DNA of 64,000 nucleotides, taken from positions 1 to 64,000 of the forward strand of contig NZ_FNKI01000005.1 of assembly GCF_900102925.1 (NCBI RefSeq), written 5' to 3'. A program made the position numbers and the translations under genes. The notes under the pieces are model-generated. The model was not told where the DNA came from. It worked only from the letters and a program-made list of their open reading frames with translations, and made no database searches. The DNA comes from Flagellimonas zhangzhouensis (lineage in GTDB: Bacteria > Bacteroidota > Bacteroidia > Flavobacteriales > Flavobacteriaceae). The number at the start of each line of letters is the position of its first letter. The first letter of the stretch is position 1. This document shows positions 9,185 through 19,156 of this stretch, piece by piece.

Positions 9185-11128
9185 TTAGGTTGATTGTATT
9201 TGTTTAACTTTTTTATTTTCCAAGTTGACAGTCGAAGCTTTATTGGATTTATCAAATCTACAAAGATCCGAGTTGTTTGAGATGAACTCAGGCACAATTT
9301 CCTTCATCAACTGAACCGTATTGGTATTGAAAAACATATTGGATACAACCAACTCATCTATTTTAGACCTTGAAAATTGGTAATTGAGTTCCCGACTTTT
9401 ACTTATCATTATTTTTTTATGATAGGTTGGCAACGTATTTTCACCATTAGCCAATAATTCTTCATAAAGTTTTTCACCTGGCCTTAATCCTGTAATTGTA
9501 ATATCAATATCTTCCGGATATTTTAGTCCGGATAGTTTTATCATGTTTTTGGCCAAGTCAAATATTTTAACCGACTCCCCCATATCAAAAATGAAAATCT
9601 CTCCTCCTTTACCCATTGCTCCAGCTTCCAAAACCAACTGGGATGCCTCTGGAATGGTCATAAAGTAACGCGTAATATCCTTGTGGGTTAGCGTAAGCGG
9701 TCCTCCTTTTTCAATTTGCTTTTTAAATAATGGAATAACCGAACCGTTAGAACCTAAAACGTTACCAAACCTAGTGGTTATAAATTTAGTTTTATGTTCT
9801 TGCTGCATGCAGCTAATATAAATTTCGGCAATACGTTTTGTAGCCCCCATAACATTTGTAGGGTTCACTGCTTTATCCGTAGAAACAAAGACAAACTTTT
9901 CTACATTGTGGCTTATGGCTAGATCTGCGATAACCTTAGTTCCTCCAACATTAATTTTAACTGCTTCATAGGAATTGTATTCCATTAAAGGCACATGCTT
10001 ATAAGCCGCAGCATGAAACAGAATGTCTGGTTTATGTTCACCAAAAAAATGGTTCATTCTATTTTTATCCCTAATGTCTGCAACAATAGGTACAAAATTA
10101 TGGTGCCCAGATTGCTTTAATTCCTGCTGAAGGTCGTAAAGCGCAGATTCTGCTTGATCAATGATTATTAAAGAATTATAATCGTAATTTGCTATTTGCC
10201 TTACTATTTCACTACCAATTGATCCGGCTCCTCCGGTTACCATGATATTCTTCCCCTTCAATTCGTCACAAACCTTTGATTTTCTAATACTAATTGGAAC
10301 CCTATTGAGCAAGTCCTCTATTTGTACCGTTCTAATTTGGGATGCTTTGAATTGTCCATTGATCCAATCATTGACAGGTGGTACAATCTTTACCTGAACA
10401 GGTAAATCTACCAAGCCTTCCACAAGACTCCTTAATTTGTTATTGTCAATCTTGTGTATTGCAACAATAATTTCAGAAATATTGTATTTGTCAATGTGGT
10501 ACTCTGTTAAATCTTTTCTTGAAAATACCGGAAGTCCGTTGATTCGTTTTCCCGTTTTTTTCTTGTCGTCATCCAAAAACCCTAGGACCTTGGAATTTGT
10601 ACCACTATGATTAGTGAGCACATTATAGGTTAAAATACCAGACTCCCCTGCACCGTAGATGAAAATGTTTTTATACACCTTAAACTTAGTAACCATATTA
10701 TGGTACAATGCCTTGAAGATATATCTAGCTGTAGTAAGGCCGACCAAACTTAAAAGACTGTGAATAATTATGATTGACAATGGTATGGTAAAACCATCTA
10801 AATAATCATAGTAACGATTCATCATAACAACGAAAATCACCACAATACTCATAATACAAACAGCATTAAAAATATTGTAAATGTCTTGTACGCCCGTATG
10901 TCGGATAAACCCTTTGTGCGATCCTGTAATTATTAAAGCTATGGCCGCAACCACCATAACAAATGGCAATTGAATCATCAGTTTTGAAACATCAAAATTG
11001 AATGATAGATTGAATCTGATAATGTAAGACAACACAAAAGCAAATGCAACAACCATGGTGTCAATGGCTAAAACCAACCATTTTGATGCGTACCTATTTG
11101 AGTGTTTTAAAAAGTATTTTTTAAACAT
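9185..11128 (-). CDS. Membrane nucleotide-sugar 4,6-dehydratase (PglF/WbpM/CapD family)
   Basis: 647 aa. Four N-terminal membrane helices (about 17-37, 54-70, 88-104, 113-132) precede a first Rossmann fold (IYGAGESG, 157-164) and then the catalytic SDR domain with NAD motif GGAGSIGSE (299-307). AAYKHVPLME (374-383) and STDKAVNPTNVMGATK (416-431) are characteristic, with Met427/Lys431 where classical SDRs have Tyr/Lys. Family members turn UDP-GlcNAc into the 4-keto-6-deoxy sugar, the first step toward bacillosamine, QuiNAc or FucNAc-type sugars. Its start overlaps the end of the aminotransferase gene by 8 bases, which points to coupled translation and consecutive steps. Confidence 0.92.
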   Translation of the reverse strand: MFKKYFLKHSNRYASKWLVLAIDTMVVAFAFVLSYIIRFNLSFNFDVSKLMIQLPFVMVVAAIALIITGSHKGFIRHTGVQDIYNIFNAVCIMSIVVIFVVMMNRYYDYLDGFTIPLSIIIIHSLLSLVGLTTARYIFKALYHNMVTKFKVYKNIFIYGAGESGILTYNVLTNHSGTNSKVLGFLDDDKKKTGKRINGLPVFSRKDLTEYHIDKYNISEIIVAIHKIDNNKLRSLVEGLVDLPVQVKIVPPVNDWINGQFKASQIRTVQIEDLLNRVPISIRKSKVCDELKGKNIMVTGGAGSIGSEIVRQIANYDYNSLIIIDQAESALYDLQQELKQSGHHNFVPIVADIRDKNRMNHFFGEHKPDILFHAAAYKHVPLMEYNSYEAVKINVGGTKVIADLAISHNVEKFVFVSTDKAVNPTNVMGATKRIAEIYISCMQQEHKTKFITTRFGNVLGSNGSVIPLFKKQIEKGGPLTLTHKDITRYFMTIPEASQLVLEAGAMGKGGEIFIFDMGESVKIFDLAKNMIKLSGLKYPEDIDITITGLRPGEKLYEELLANGENTLPTYHKKIMISKSRELNYQFSRSKIDELVVSNMFFNTNTVQLMKEIVPEFISNNSDLCRFDKSNKASTVNLENKKVKQIQST

Positions 11129-12254
11129 CAGTTAGTGTTTTTAAGATTAGGGAGGTAATTCTAAGTAAATCTCCTTTATTTAAGTTAGAACCGCTTGGCA
11201 AGCAAAGTCCTCTATCAAACAAATCAGAACTGGTTCCATCGGTATAACTTGTACAATTTTTAAATATAGGCTGTTCGTGCATAGGCTTCCATAAAGGTCT
11301 ACTTTCGATATCCTCAGCTTGTAGTGCTAGTCGAATTTTTTCTCTTATATCATACGAAGGCGTCAGTATACAGGTAAGCCAACGATTGCAATAATAGCCT
11401 TCCGGCTCTTCTAAAAATGAAATTCCTTCAATATTGCCCAAATGCTCCTTATAAAAGCTATAATTTGCTCTTCTAGCCTCAACCCTATCATTTAAAACTT
11501 CCATTTGCCCTCTACCGATACCTGCTAAAATATTACTCATTCGATAATTATGACCTATGGACGAATGTTCATAATGTGGGGTATTGTCTCTTGCTTGAGT
11601 GGCTAAAAAAATGGCCTTTTTCTTAATCTCGTTATCCTTTGTTAAAAGAGCGCCACCACCAGAGGTAGTAATTATTTTGTTTCCATTGAAGGAAAGTATA
11701 GCGATATCTCCAAATTCACCACATTTTACTCCATTAACCGAGCTACCCAAGGCCTCTGCACTATCTTCAACTACAGGTATTCCATATTTTTTGGAAATTT
11801 CTGCCACATCTATAGTTTTATACGGCATACCATACAAATGTACCGAAACAATAGCTTTGGGCTTTTTACCTTTTGTCATCATATCCAAAATGGCGTGCTC
11901 CAATAGTTCGGGAGACATATTCCACGTCTCCTTCTCACTATCAACAAAAACAGGATTTGCCCCCAAATAAGTAATTGGGTTTGCAGACGCTGAAAATGTG
12001 AAACTCTGACAAAGAACATCATCTCCTGTGCCAACACCTAAGATTTTAAGTGCCAAATGAATTGCAGCAGTACCAGAACTTAATACAGCTGCAGTAAGAT
12101 TATTTTGATAGTAATTAGAAATGGAATCCTCAAATGCATCAACATTAGGCCCCAATGGAGCCACCCAGTTTGTATCAAAAGCTTCTTGGATATACTGTTG
12201 CTCTGTACCACCCATGTGGGGAGAAGACAGCCATATTTTAGTTTTTGTGATCAA
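11121..12254 (-). CDS. DegT/DnrJ/EryC1/StrS-family sugar aminotransferase (PglE/WecE-like)
   Basis: 377 aa PLP-dependent aminotransferase. GTAAIH (61-66) binds the cofactor phosphate, Asp164 in VVEDSAEALG pairs with the pyridine nitrogen, and Lys193 in FNGNKIITTSGGG is the expected Schiff-base lysine. The likely substrate is the UDP-4-keto-6-deoxy-HexNAc made by the adjacent dehydratase, giving a UDP-4-amino sugar. It is the first gene of the minus-strand arm and is divergent from ugd across 232 bases. The exact stereochemistry of the product cannot be read from the sequence. Confidence 0.9.
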   Translation of the reverse strand: MITKTKIWLSSPHMGGTEQQYIQEAFDTNWVAPLGPNVDAFEDSISNYYQNNLTAAVLSSGTAAIHLALKILGVGTGDDVLCQSFTFSASANPITYLGANPVFVDSEKETWNMSPELLEHAILDMMTKGKKPKAIVSVHLYGMPYKTIDVAEISKKYGIPVVEDSAEALGSSVNGVKCGEFGDIAILSFNGNKIITTSGGGALLTKDNEIKKKAIFLATQARDNTPHYEHSSIGHNYRMSNILAGIGRGQMEVLNDRVEARRANYSFYKEHLGNIEGISFLEEPEGYYCNRWLTCILTPSYDIREKIRLALQAEDIESRPLWKPMHEQPIFKNCTSYTDGTSSDLFDRGLCLPSGSNLNKGDLLRITSLILKTLTDV

Positions 12255-12285
12255 GTTGAGGTTCGATTTAAGGTTATTTAGTAAT

Positions 12286-12293
12286 CAAATTTA
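12286..12293 (-). promoter_or_regulatory. Possible -7 element for the minus-strand EPS arm
   Basis: The minus strand reads TAAATTTG, a full match to the Bacteroidota -7 consensus TAnnTTTG, about 32 bases before the aminotransferase start. No clear TTG is found 17-20 bases upstream, so the assignment is tentative. Confidence 0.35.
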
Positions 12294-12486
12294 GCTATAT
12301 GCTTGACAGGTCAGGTTATAATTCGTTCAAGGATTGATATTATCGATTAAAGGAAATCAATACAGTATCCTTTATTTAAATACTGCCGATAAACGAAAAA
12401 GTGGGTCATATATCTTTTTTCAATTATAATAATGCACATTTTTTAAAGTTATTATAACCTTTGTAGGAAAGAAACCTAAATCACTA

Positions 12487-13884
12487 ATGAGAAAAATCAA
12501 TAAAATTTGCTGTATTGGCGCCGGTTATGTTGGTGGACCTACTATGGCAGTAATAGCAAAGAATTGCCCAGAAATACAAGTTGAAGTTGTAGATATCAAT
12601 CAGAAAAGAATTGATCTTTGGAACCACGAAAATTTGGATTTATTGCCGATTTACGAACCTGGTCTTAAAGAAATAGTTGGTGAAACAAGAGGAAAGAACT
12701 TATTCTTCTCAACTGAAGTAGATAAGGCGATTGAAGAAGCTGAAATGATATTTATTTCGGTAAACACACCTACAAAAACATATGGTAAAGGAAAAGGTCA
12801 AGCTGCAGACCTTAAGTATATTGAGCTTTGTGCACGAAATATTGCCAAAGTTGCTAAAACAGATAAAATTGTAGTTGAAAAATCCACACTTCCTGTAAGA
12901 ACGGCTGGTGCCATAAAAAGTATACTAGATAATACTGGTAACGGTGTCAACTTTGAAATTCTTTCAAATCCCGAATTTTTAGCTGAAGGTACAGCTGTTG
13001 ATGACTTGATGAATGCGGATAGGATATTGATTGGGGGAGATGAAACCGAATCAGGTCAAAAAGCAAAGGATACTCTTAGTTGGATATATGAACATTGGTT
13101 GCCCAAAGAAAGAATTTTGCAAACCAACGTTTGGTCATCAGAATTGTCAAAATTAGTGGCCAATGCATTTTTGGCTCAACGTGTTTCTTCCATCAATGCC
13201 GTATCTGCATTATGTGAAAAAACAGACGCCAATGTTGCCGAAGTTTCTAAAGCAATAGGTCATGATAGTAGAATTGGATCTAAATTTTTGAATTCCTCAG
13301 TTGGTTTTGGTGGTTCTTGTTTTCAGAAGGATATATTAAACTTGGTATACATTGCCAAAAGTTACGGACTTACCGAAGTTGCGGATTATTGGGAGCAAGT
13401 AATTATTATGAATGATTATCAAAAGAGGAGATTTGCAGACAACATAATCTCAACCCTATATAACACAGTTTCTGGTAAAAAGATTTGTTTCTACGGCTGG
13501 GCCTTCAAAAAAGATACGAACGACACACGTGAATCAGCGGCTATTTATGTAGCTGATGCCCTATTGGATGAACAAGCACAAATTGTTATATATGATCCAA
13601 AAGTATCGGAGGAAACCATATATTCTGATTTGGATTATTTGGGAACCAGAAGTCCAGAGGAAAACCGAAAATTGATCAAGGTGGTTAAAGATCCTATGGA
13701 TGCCAATAAAGATGCCCATGCCATCGCCATTATGACAGAATGGGATGAGTTTAGAGCGTATGATTGGAAAGCCATTTTTGAAAATATGCTAAAACCTGCC
13801 TTTGTGTTCGATGGAAGAAGAATATTGGATAAGGACAAAATGGATTCCATAGGATTCAAATATTACAAAATTGGACAATCATGA
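12487..13884 (+). CDS. ugd: UDP-glucose 6-dehydrogenase
   Basis: 465 aa. It oxidises UDP-glucose to UDP-glucuronate using two NAD+. The Rossmann motif is GAGYVGGPT (11-19), and the catalytic cysteine is Cys278 in [10 protein letters not shown], with Lys223 and Asn227 in ELSKLVANA. The length and motifs resemble the longer eukaryote-like form of the enzyme. Its TGA stop overlaps the ATG of the following epimerase gene (ATGA), so the two are translationally coupled and make uronic acid precursors for the polymer. Confidence 0.95.
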   Translation: MRKINKICCIGAGYVGGPTMAVIAKNCPEIQVEVVDINQKRIDLWNHENLDLLPIYEPGLKEIVGETRGKNLFFSTEVDKAIEEAEMIFISVNTPTKTYGKGKGQAADLKYIELCARNIAKVAKTDKIVVEKSTLPVRTAGAIKSILDNTGNGVNFEILSNPEFLAEGTAVDDLMNADRILIGGDETESGQKAKDTLSWIYEHWLPKERILQTNVWSSELSKLVANAFLAQRVSSINAVSALCEKTDANVAEVSKAIGHDSRIGSKFLNSSVGFGGSCFQKDILNLVYIAKSYGLTEVADYWEQVIIMNDYQKRRFADNIISTLYNTVSGKKICFYGWAFKKDTNDTRESAAIYVADALLDEQAQIVIYDPKVSEETIYSDLDYLGTRSPEENRKLIKVVKDPMDANKDAHAIAIMTEWDEFRAYDWKAIFENMLKPAFVFDGRRILDKDKMDSIGFKYYKIGQS

Positions 13885-14903
13885 AGATACTAGTAACCGG
13901 AGCAGCTGGTTTCATTGGCTACCATCTTTGTGAATCTTTATTAAAAAACGGACATACCGTTGTTGGCCTAGATAATATCAACGATTATTATAAAGTTAAA
14001 CTAAAATATGATCGTCTAAAAGAATTAGGAATTGACCCTATCGAAGCATCAAAGGAAAAGGTATTATGTTCCAGTAGTATACATGGAGAGCAGATGACCT
14101 TTATTAAGATGAACCTTGAAGATAGGGAATCCCTCCCCCAACTGTTTAAGGAACAGAACTTTGAGGTAGTTTGCAATTTGGCTGCACAGGCCGGTGTTCG
14201 TTATAGTTTGGAAAATCCTAATTCGTATGTTGATAGTAACATTGTTGGTTTTTTGAACATTTTGGAGTGTTGTCGCCATAACAAAATCAAACATTTAGTA
14301 TATGCCAGTAGTAGTAGCGTATATGGGTTAAATGAAAAGATTCCTTTTTCAGTACAAGATAATGTAGATCACCCCATTAGTCTATATGCTGCAAGTAAGA
14401 AAAGTAATGAGCTGATGGCTCATACCTATAGTCATTTATACCGGATACCTACCACCGGATTACGCTTTTTCACGGTTTATGGACCATGGGGAAGACCTGA
14501 CATGGCCATATATTTGTTCACCAAAGCGATTACTGATGGTAAACCTATTAATGTGTTCAATAATGGTGAAATGGAGCGTGACTTTACTTATATCGATGAT
14601 ATCGTTGAGGGTGTTGAGCGCATCATGGAAAAACCCGTGGATGACAGAAAGGAATTGTATAAACTCTACAATATTGGCAACAATAGCTCAGTAAAGTTAA
14701 TGGACTTTATTGAGGCCATAGAACAGAGTTTGGGAACAATCGCCGAAAAGAATATGATGCCAATGCAACCTGGGGATGTCACCAGAACCTGGGCCAACGT
14801 GGATGATTTAATAGCTGATTACAACTACCGTCCAAATACTCCCGTAAAGGAAGGAATTCAATCGTTTGTGGGTTGGTATGGGAAATACTATGAAATCAAT
14901 TAG
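13881..14903 (+). CDS. UDP-glucuronate 4-epimerase-like SDR (GalE family)
   Basis: 340 aa extended [12 protein letters not shown] (7-15) binds NAD, the serine-rich SSSSVYG is at 143-149, and the catalytic pair is Tyr169/Lys173 in YAASKK. Overall it is like UDP-GlcA 4-epimerases of capsule loci ([24 protein letters not shown]). The 4-base overlap with ugd supports UDP-glucuronate as substrate and UDP-galacturonate as product. A related activity on UDP-GlcNAc or UDP-GlcNAcA (WbpP type) is possible but less likely given the pairing. Confidence 0.85.
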   Translation: MKILVTGAAGFIGYHLCESLLKNGHTVVGLDNINDYYKVKLKYDRLKELGIDPIEASKEKVLCSSSIHGEQMTFIKMNLEDRESLPQLFKEQNFEVVCNLAAQAGVRYSLENPNSYVDSNIVGFLNILECCRHNKIKHLVYASSSSVYGLNEKIPFSVQDNVDHPISLYAASKKSNELMAHTYSHLYRIPTTGLRFFTVYGPWGRPDMAIYLFTKAITDGKPINVFNNGEMERDFTYIDDIVEGVERIMEKPVDDRKELYKLYNIGNNSSVKLMDFIEAIEQSLGTIAEKNMMPMQPGDVTRTWANVDDLIADYNYRPNTPVKEGIQSFVGWYGKYYEIN

Positions 14904-15018
14904 TACGTCAGCTTTTGCTTAAATGTACTTGCTTTCAAATATTAAAAATACTTCTAAAATAAAATTCTAGCAGATTCAACAGGTGAGAAATAAATAAACT
15001 TCTTGAAAAAATGGCACC

Positions 15019-15060
15019 TTAAACAAAAAAAGTATCCCAAAGGATACTTTTTTTGTTTAA
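15019..15060. terminator. Bidirectional terminator between convergent genes
   Basis: A perfect 19-bp inverted repeat (15019-15037 and 15042-15060) with the 4-base loop CAAA. The arm sequences are A-rich on the left and T-rich on the right, so it can end transcription from both the epimerase (+) and the lyase-like gene (-). Confidence 0.9.
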
Positions 15061-15084
15061 TAATATACACCTAACTCATTAAGG

Positions 15085-17229
15085 TTAAAAACTCATGTCG
15101 TTTGTACCATCCAACATAATCTCAAATCCACCTGCATAATACTCAGCACAAATCTCCAAATTGGTATAGCCTGCATTGTTGACAACACTATAGTTATCAA
15201 AATTCCAATTGGTATTTGTTTTTAGCATATCACTAGGGTCATTAGGGTCTAAATGTGCATGACGTGCTTCGAACCAATCTGGCATATGGTCACCATCGGA
15301 ATCCACATACATTTCCGTATTTGTAAATGTGGAATTAGTCCATTCTGAAGGCTCGCGATAGCGTGACGGCGTGGTACCATTTAAAGAACGTGTAAGGTAA
15401 TCAGCATCAAGGTCGTCCCTAAAAAATCCAGGACTACCATCGGCATTAATTCCTCTATTATGCCCTACACTGGCATTCATTTTTTGTGGGATTTCATCCC
15501 AACTCCAAAAACCGTCTGTAGGTTGTTCAAAATTTGATTGTTTAAAAGAAGAAAACAAAGTAGCAGGTAATTGCTCATCTTGTATTATCACGTCTGCTAC
15601 ACCAGAAAGGACATCAGAACTATCCGTGAACCATGTCCATAAATGTTCTTGATTAACATCAGGATTTTCATCGATGTTTTCAATAAAGTTGTTCGCTGAA
15701 TAAATGCTTGGCTGATTACCATTCCATTCCCTATCACTAGGAGTCCATTTATTGACAGGTACTGAGCTTTTTGACCTGTTGCCTGCTGCAGCATAATTAT
15801 CATGCCAATCAACCGTTATTGCACCTTTACCTCTACTCATCCTAGCACTCCAGTTCACATAATAGTTGTTATAAACTTCATAAGCGCCAATAAACCCCTC
15901 CATATTTGGAAACCTGTGAGATATATTATATGTCATATTTCTGGCAAAAGAATGGTTTCCTGAATTTTCACCTGGATTAAGTTTGTTTGTAAATATTACA
16001 GCCGTACTGTGTTCAGGAATTGCCTCAGCAAGAAGATTATACGAAAGTGTAGTCTTAATATTCTCATTGTACAAATTTATTCCCCAAGTTTGGTCAGCTC
16101 CATAACGTAAGGAACAATGGTCGGTATAAATTCCTGTTCCTGCCTCTGGACCATAAAAGTTGATTGCATCAAAACAATTCTGATTAACCGTACAATCTGT
16201 ATAACCATTTTGCGCTGTTATATGTCGTATAATCACGTTCCCTCCCCCGGTCATGGTCCATCCACCTCCGTTCAACGTAATTCCCTGTCCTGGAGCAAAT
16301 TGCCCCCATATGGTAACATCACCAGAAGTGCTACCTAATCCAGATTTATTAGCTAAACCTTCCACTTTGATGATTATTATTCTTTTTCCAGATGCTTGAA
16401 AAGCTTCCTTAAAAGAACCAGGACCACCATCGTTCAAATTGGTCACTTCATAAATGGTTCCACCTCGACCTCCCGTTATCTCTGCCGCAGCACCAAAAGC
16501 AGACGGAAAGGCCTTTAATGTATTGAGTGTAAGAACATTATCATATACTATATTGGTGTCATCAGTTGTTGTATCCCCTTGCGTAGTACCATTAGCTTTG
16601 CCAGTGAACTCAACAACGAGTTTAGGACCAGGATTGTTCGCACTCTCCTTAGATGCGATTGAAATATCGTTTCCTGATTTAATATTCAAGACAATCGAGG
16701 TCATTGAAGTGGTCAGTAAGTCGCTGTCCAATGGCATAGTCTGTACGGCACCTGCAGTGTACTCACTATCCATTTCACCTAAAAGTGCGCCCATCTCCGG
16801 GGCATTGTCAAGTGTCAGGTCTTCTTCCGTCCAATCCGTTCCCAAGCCTTCGTAAGCTTCCAGTTGGCCATAGCCTTGATCGGAATCTGTAGTAAATTCG
16901 AGATGTGCACTAGTTATGGTGCCTTCTATGGAGGATAAATCGAATTTCAAGTAGGTAGTACGCACATTGGCCTCAACACGTACAATACTTTCATCATAGC
17001 CTTTACCGTCTTGGATATAGGCATCATCAACTGCATTGAAGTTTTCGGTAGACACTACAACTTCAGCATTTTCATCATCATTTGCACCATTTGTATCATC
17101 TACAATGGTATCCGGTTCATCCAAAATTGCTTCAGCGAACAAATCGGAATCTTTCTGACAAGAACCGAAAAGCAATAAAATTGAAACAATAAAAGATAAC
17201 ATAAACGTAGAGGTGGGGTTACGCTTCAT
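15085..17229 (-). CDS. Pectate-lyase-like lipoprotein with DNRLRE/CBM96-type domain
   Basis: 714 aa. A lipobox (FGSC, Cys24) predicts a surface lipoprotein. About residues 62-210 match the DNRLRE/CBM96 carbohydrate-binding type (NVRTTYLKFDLS, TDWTEEDLTLDNAP, GPKLVVEF). About 235-560 form a right-handed beta-helix like PL1 pectate lyases (EVTNLNDGGPGSFKEA, IIRHITAQNG, and TDHCSLRYGADQTWG at 369-383, matching the DHCS..W..DE region of PL1). The tail has DSDGDHMPDWFE. No T9SS sorting domain is seen. Inside a locus that makes uronic acid precursors it may cut or trim the locus's own polymer, but an independent degradative role is possible. It points against its neighbours and ends at the shared terminator. 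Confidence 0.87.
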   Translation of the reverse strand: MKRNPTSTFMLSFIVSILLLFGSCQKDSDLFAEAILDEPDTIVDDTNGANDDENAEVVVSTENFNAVDDAYIQDGKGYDESIVRVEANVRTTYLKFDLSSIEGTITSAHLEFTTDSDQGYGQLEAYEGLGTDWTEEDLTLDNAPEMGALLGEMDSEYTAGAVQTMPLDSDLLTTSMTSIVLNIKSGNDISIASKESANNPGPKLVVEFTGKANGTTQGDTTTDDTNIVYDNVLTLNTLKAFPSAFGAAAEITGGRGGTIYEVTNLNDGGPGSFKEAFQASGKRIIIIKVEGLANKSGLGSTSGDVTIWGQFAPGQGITLNGGGWTMTGGGNVIIRHITAQNGYTDCTVNQNCFDAINFYGPEAGTGIYTDHCSLRYGADQTWGINLYNENIKTTLSYNLLAEAIPEHSTAVIFTNKLNPGENSGNHSFARNMTYNISHRFPNMEGFIGAYEVYNNYYVNWSARMSRGKGAITVDWHDNYAAAGNRSKSSVPVNKWTPSDREWNGNQPSIYSANNFIENIDENPDVNQEHLWTWFTDSSDVLSGVADVIIQDEQLPATLFSSFKQSNFEQPTDGFWSWDEIPQKMNASVGHNRGINADGSPGFFRDDLDADYLTRSLNGTTPSRYREPSEWTNSTFTNTEMYVDSDGDHMPDWFEARHAHLDPNDPSDMLKTNTNWNFDNYSVVNNAGYTNLEICAEYYAGGFEIMLDGTNDMSF

Positions 17230-17728
17230 AAGTAAGTTAAAAATGTAAATTCAAGACTCAGTGTGCAATAATAAATCAAAAACGCAAAAAATCGATGACA
17301 AGTAATTTTTTTTCGACGAAATGCACTGAATATCAAAATCTTTGTATTTCATCGAGCAAAAAACCCAATTCAACATTTTTTTTCAAAATGACTAATTATT
17401 GATTTTTCATCTTCCCAGATACGGGAGCTTCCTAATTATTAGATTATTACTTCACCACCTTTAACATGATTTTAGCATCCCCTTAACGTTTAAACACAAT
17501 AGCTAAAATTGTAATTCACAATCCAATCTGCGTTGCAATGTTCTTTCATTTTTTTTCTAGATTTATTATTTAATTTTGAGAATTGGTACAATTAAAACAG
17601 GGGTTCAAGCGTTTTTTATATTTTAAAAAATAAAAGGACTTGATCCAACTTCGTTTTTACTTTAATTTACTTTCATTCAAATAGTATTTCATTTCTCCAT
17701 TATCCATTGGATAATCTCAACAGATATT
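17230..17728. other. Long AT-rich intergenic region between divergent genes
   Basis: About 500 bases, strongly AT-rich, between the lyase-like gene (-) and the flippase gene (+). No open frame with recognisable similarity was seen. A perfect -7-type sequence TAATTTTG occurs at 17571-17578 on the plus strand, but without a TTG at the expected distance. It probably holds the promoters of both flanking genes and a long leader for the flippase operon. Confidence 0.5.
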
Positions 17729-19078
17729 ATGGTAATTAAAAAAATAAGCGGGCTCATCAAAAAATATTCAGGCCCTTCGAATATAGGCCTGATTAGGAAT
17801 ATTGTGTTAGTGGGGGGTATCGCATTTTTGGTGAAAATCGCTTCTTTTTATAAGGAGACTGTTATCGCTTCAGAAATAGGTTTGTCAGAATTGCTCGACA
17901 CTTTTTTTTTAGCGTTAATTGTTCCCACTTTTGTTCAACAAGTATTCATTAATTCACTAAAGAATCTATTCGTACCCAACTATATAACCGAGCAAACCAA
18001 TGGCGAAAATATTAAATCGTTCCAATCACTTGCATTTCTTTTGGTTATTGGGCTTGCTATAGCACTATCAATACTTTCATTGGTGTTTATAGAATTTTTC
18101 CTGTACTATGTTTTTCCAAATCATGAAGAAACCTATTATGATTTGATAAAAATGCAATTTTATTATGTGCTTCCATGTCTGTTTTTTTGGGGACTCACCA
18201 ATTTTATGGCGGGATTGATTGAAATAGCCAATAAGTTTTTAGTTACCTCAATATCAGCAATTTTCCCAGCAATCACTACTATCTTTTGTCTTAAATTTTT
18301 TAGTGATGTATTAAAAGAAAAAGTGCTTTCAGTTGGTCTATTATCAGGTTGTATTTTAAGCTTCCTGTTTATTTTATTTTTTGCATTAAAATACAAGGTC
18401 TTACACCTGGGCAAACCCAAATTCAGCGAAAATTCAAGAATGATGATCAAGCAATTTCCTCCAAAAGTATCTTCTGGGTTACTTTCTGGTCTAAATAACT
18501 TCGTTGATCAATTTTTCGCCGCTCAACTGGTGGTTGGATCGATAGCTGCTTTAAATTATGGAAAAAAAATACCTGCATTTTTGGTAGGCATACTAATTTT
18601 GGCATTAGGTAATGTACTGCTTCCCCACTTTTCTAAATTGACCAATCAAAATATGGTCAAAGCTTTTAAGCAACTTTTTAAAATTTTAAAAGTGCTATTC
18701 ATTGTCACGTTGTTTGCCGCTATTTTTCTTATTCTTGGGTCTTATGAAATTATCGCATTACTTTTTGAAAGAAACGAGTTTACCTCTGAAGACACTCTAA
18801 TTGTAGCTGATATTCAAAAAATAGCTCTTATTTATGTTCCATTTTATCTTTGTACATTGGTAACCGTAAAGTTTTTGACGGCCATCAACAAAAATGTTTT
18901 TATGGCTTGGGCATCACTTTGGAACTTAATTTTGAATTTAGTTTTAAACTATATCTTCATCAAATTATATGGGCTATATGGCTTAATGTTAAGTACCACG
19001 TGTGTATATATTCTAAACAGTTTTATTTATGTTGGATTCACCATAGGACAATATCGATTACATTTAAAAAATGAATAA
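17729..19078 (+). CDS. MurJ/MVF-family lipid-linked oligosaccharide flippase (Wzx role)
   Basis: 449 aa polytopic inner-membrane protein (around 12-14 hydrophobic segments). The N-terminus (LVKIASFYKETVIASEIG, DTFFLALIVPTFVQQ, LFVPNYITE) is typical of MurJ/MviN-type flippases rather than classical Wzx. Its place just before the polymerase gene indicates that it flips the undecaprenyl-linked repeat unit. A role in flipping lipid II cannot be excluded by sequence, but the cell's own MurJ is usually encoded elsewhere. Confidence 0.85.
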   Translation: MVIKKISGLIKKYSGPSNIGLIRNIVLVGGIAFLVKIASFYKETVIASEIGLSELLDTFFLALIVPTFVQQVFINSLKNLFVPNYITEQTNGENIKSFQSLAFLLVIGLAIALSILSLVFIEFFLYYVFPNHEETYYDLIKMQFYYVLPCLFFWGLTNFMAGLIEIANKFLVTSISAIFPAITTIFCLKFFSDVLKEKVLSVGLLSGCILSFLFILFFALKYKVLHLGKPKFSENSRMMIKQFPPKVSSGLLSGLNNFVDQFFAAQLVVGSIAALNYGKKIPAFLVGILILALGNVLLPHFSKLTNQNMVKAFKQLFKILKVLFIVTLFAAIFLILGSYEIIALLFERNEFTSEDTLIVADIQKIALIYVPFYLCTLVTVKFLTAINKNVFMAWASLWNLILNLVLNYIFIKLYGLYGLMLSTTCVYILNSFIYVGFTIGQYRLHLKNE

Positions 19079-19156
19079 CCATATCAAATAAGAAAAAAAT
19101 AGTGAATCCATTTCTTCTTATTCAACGCATTCTATAAAATTTCAAATTTTTAGCCC

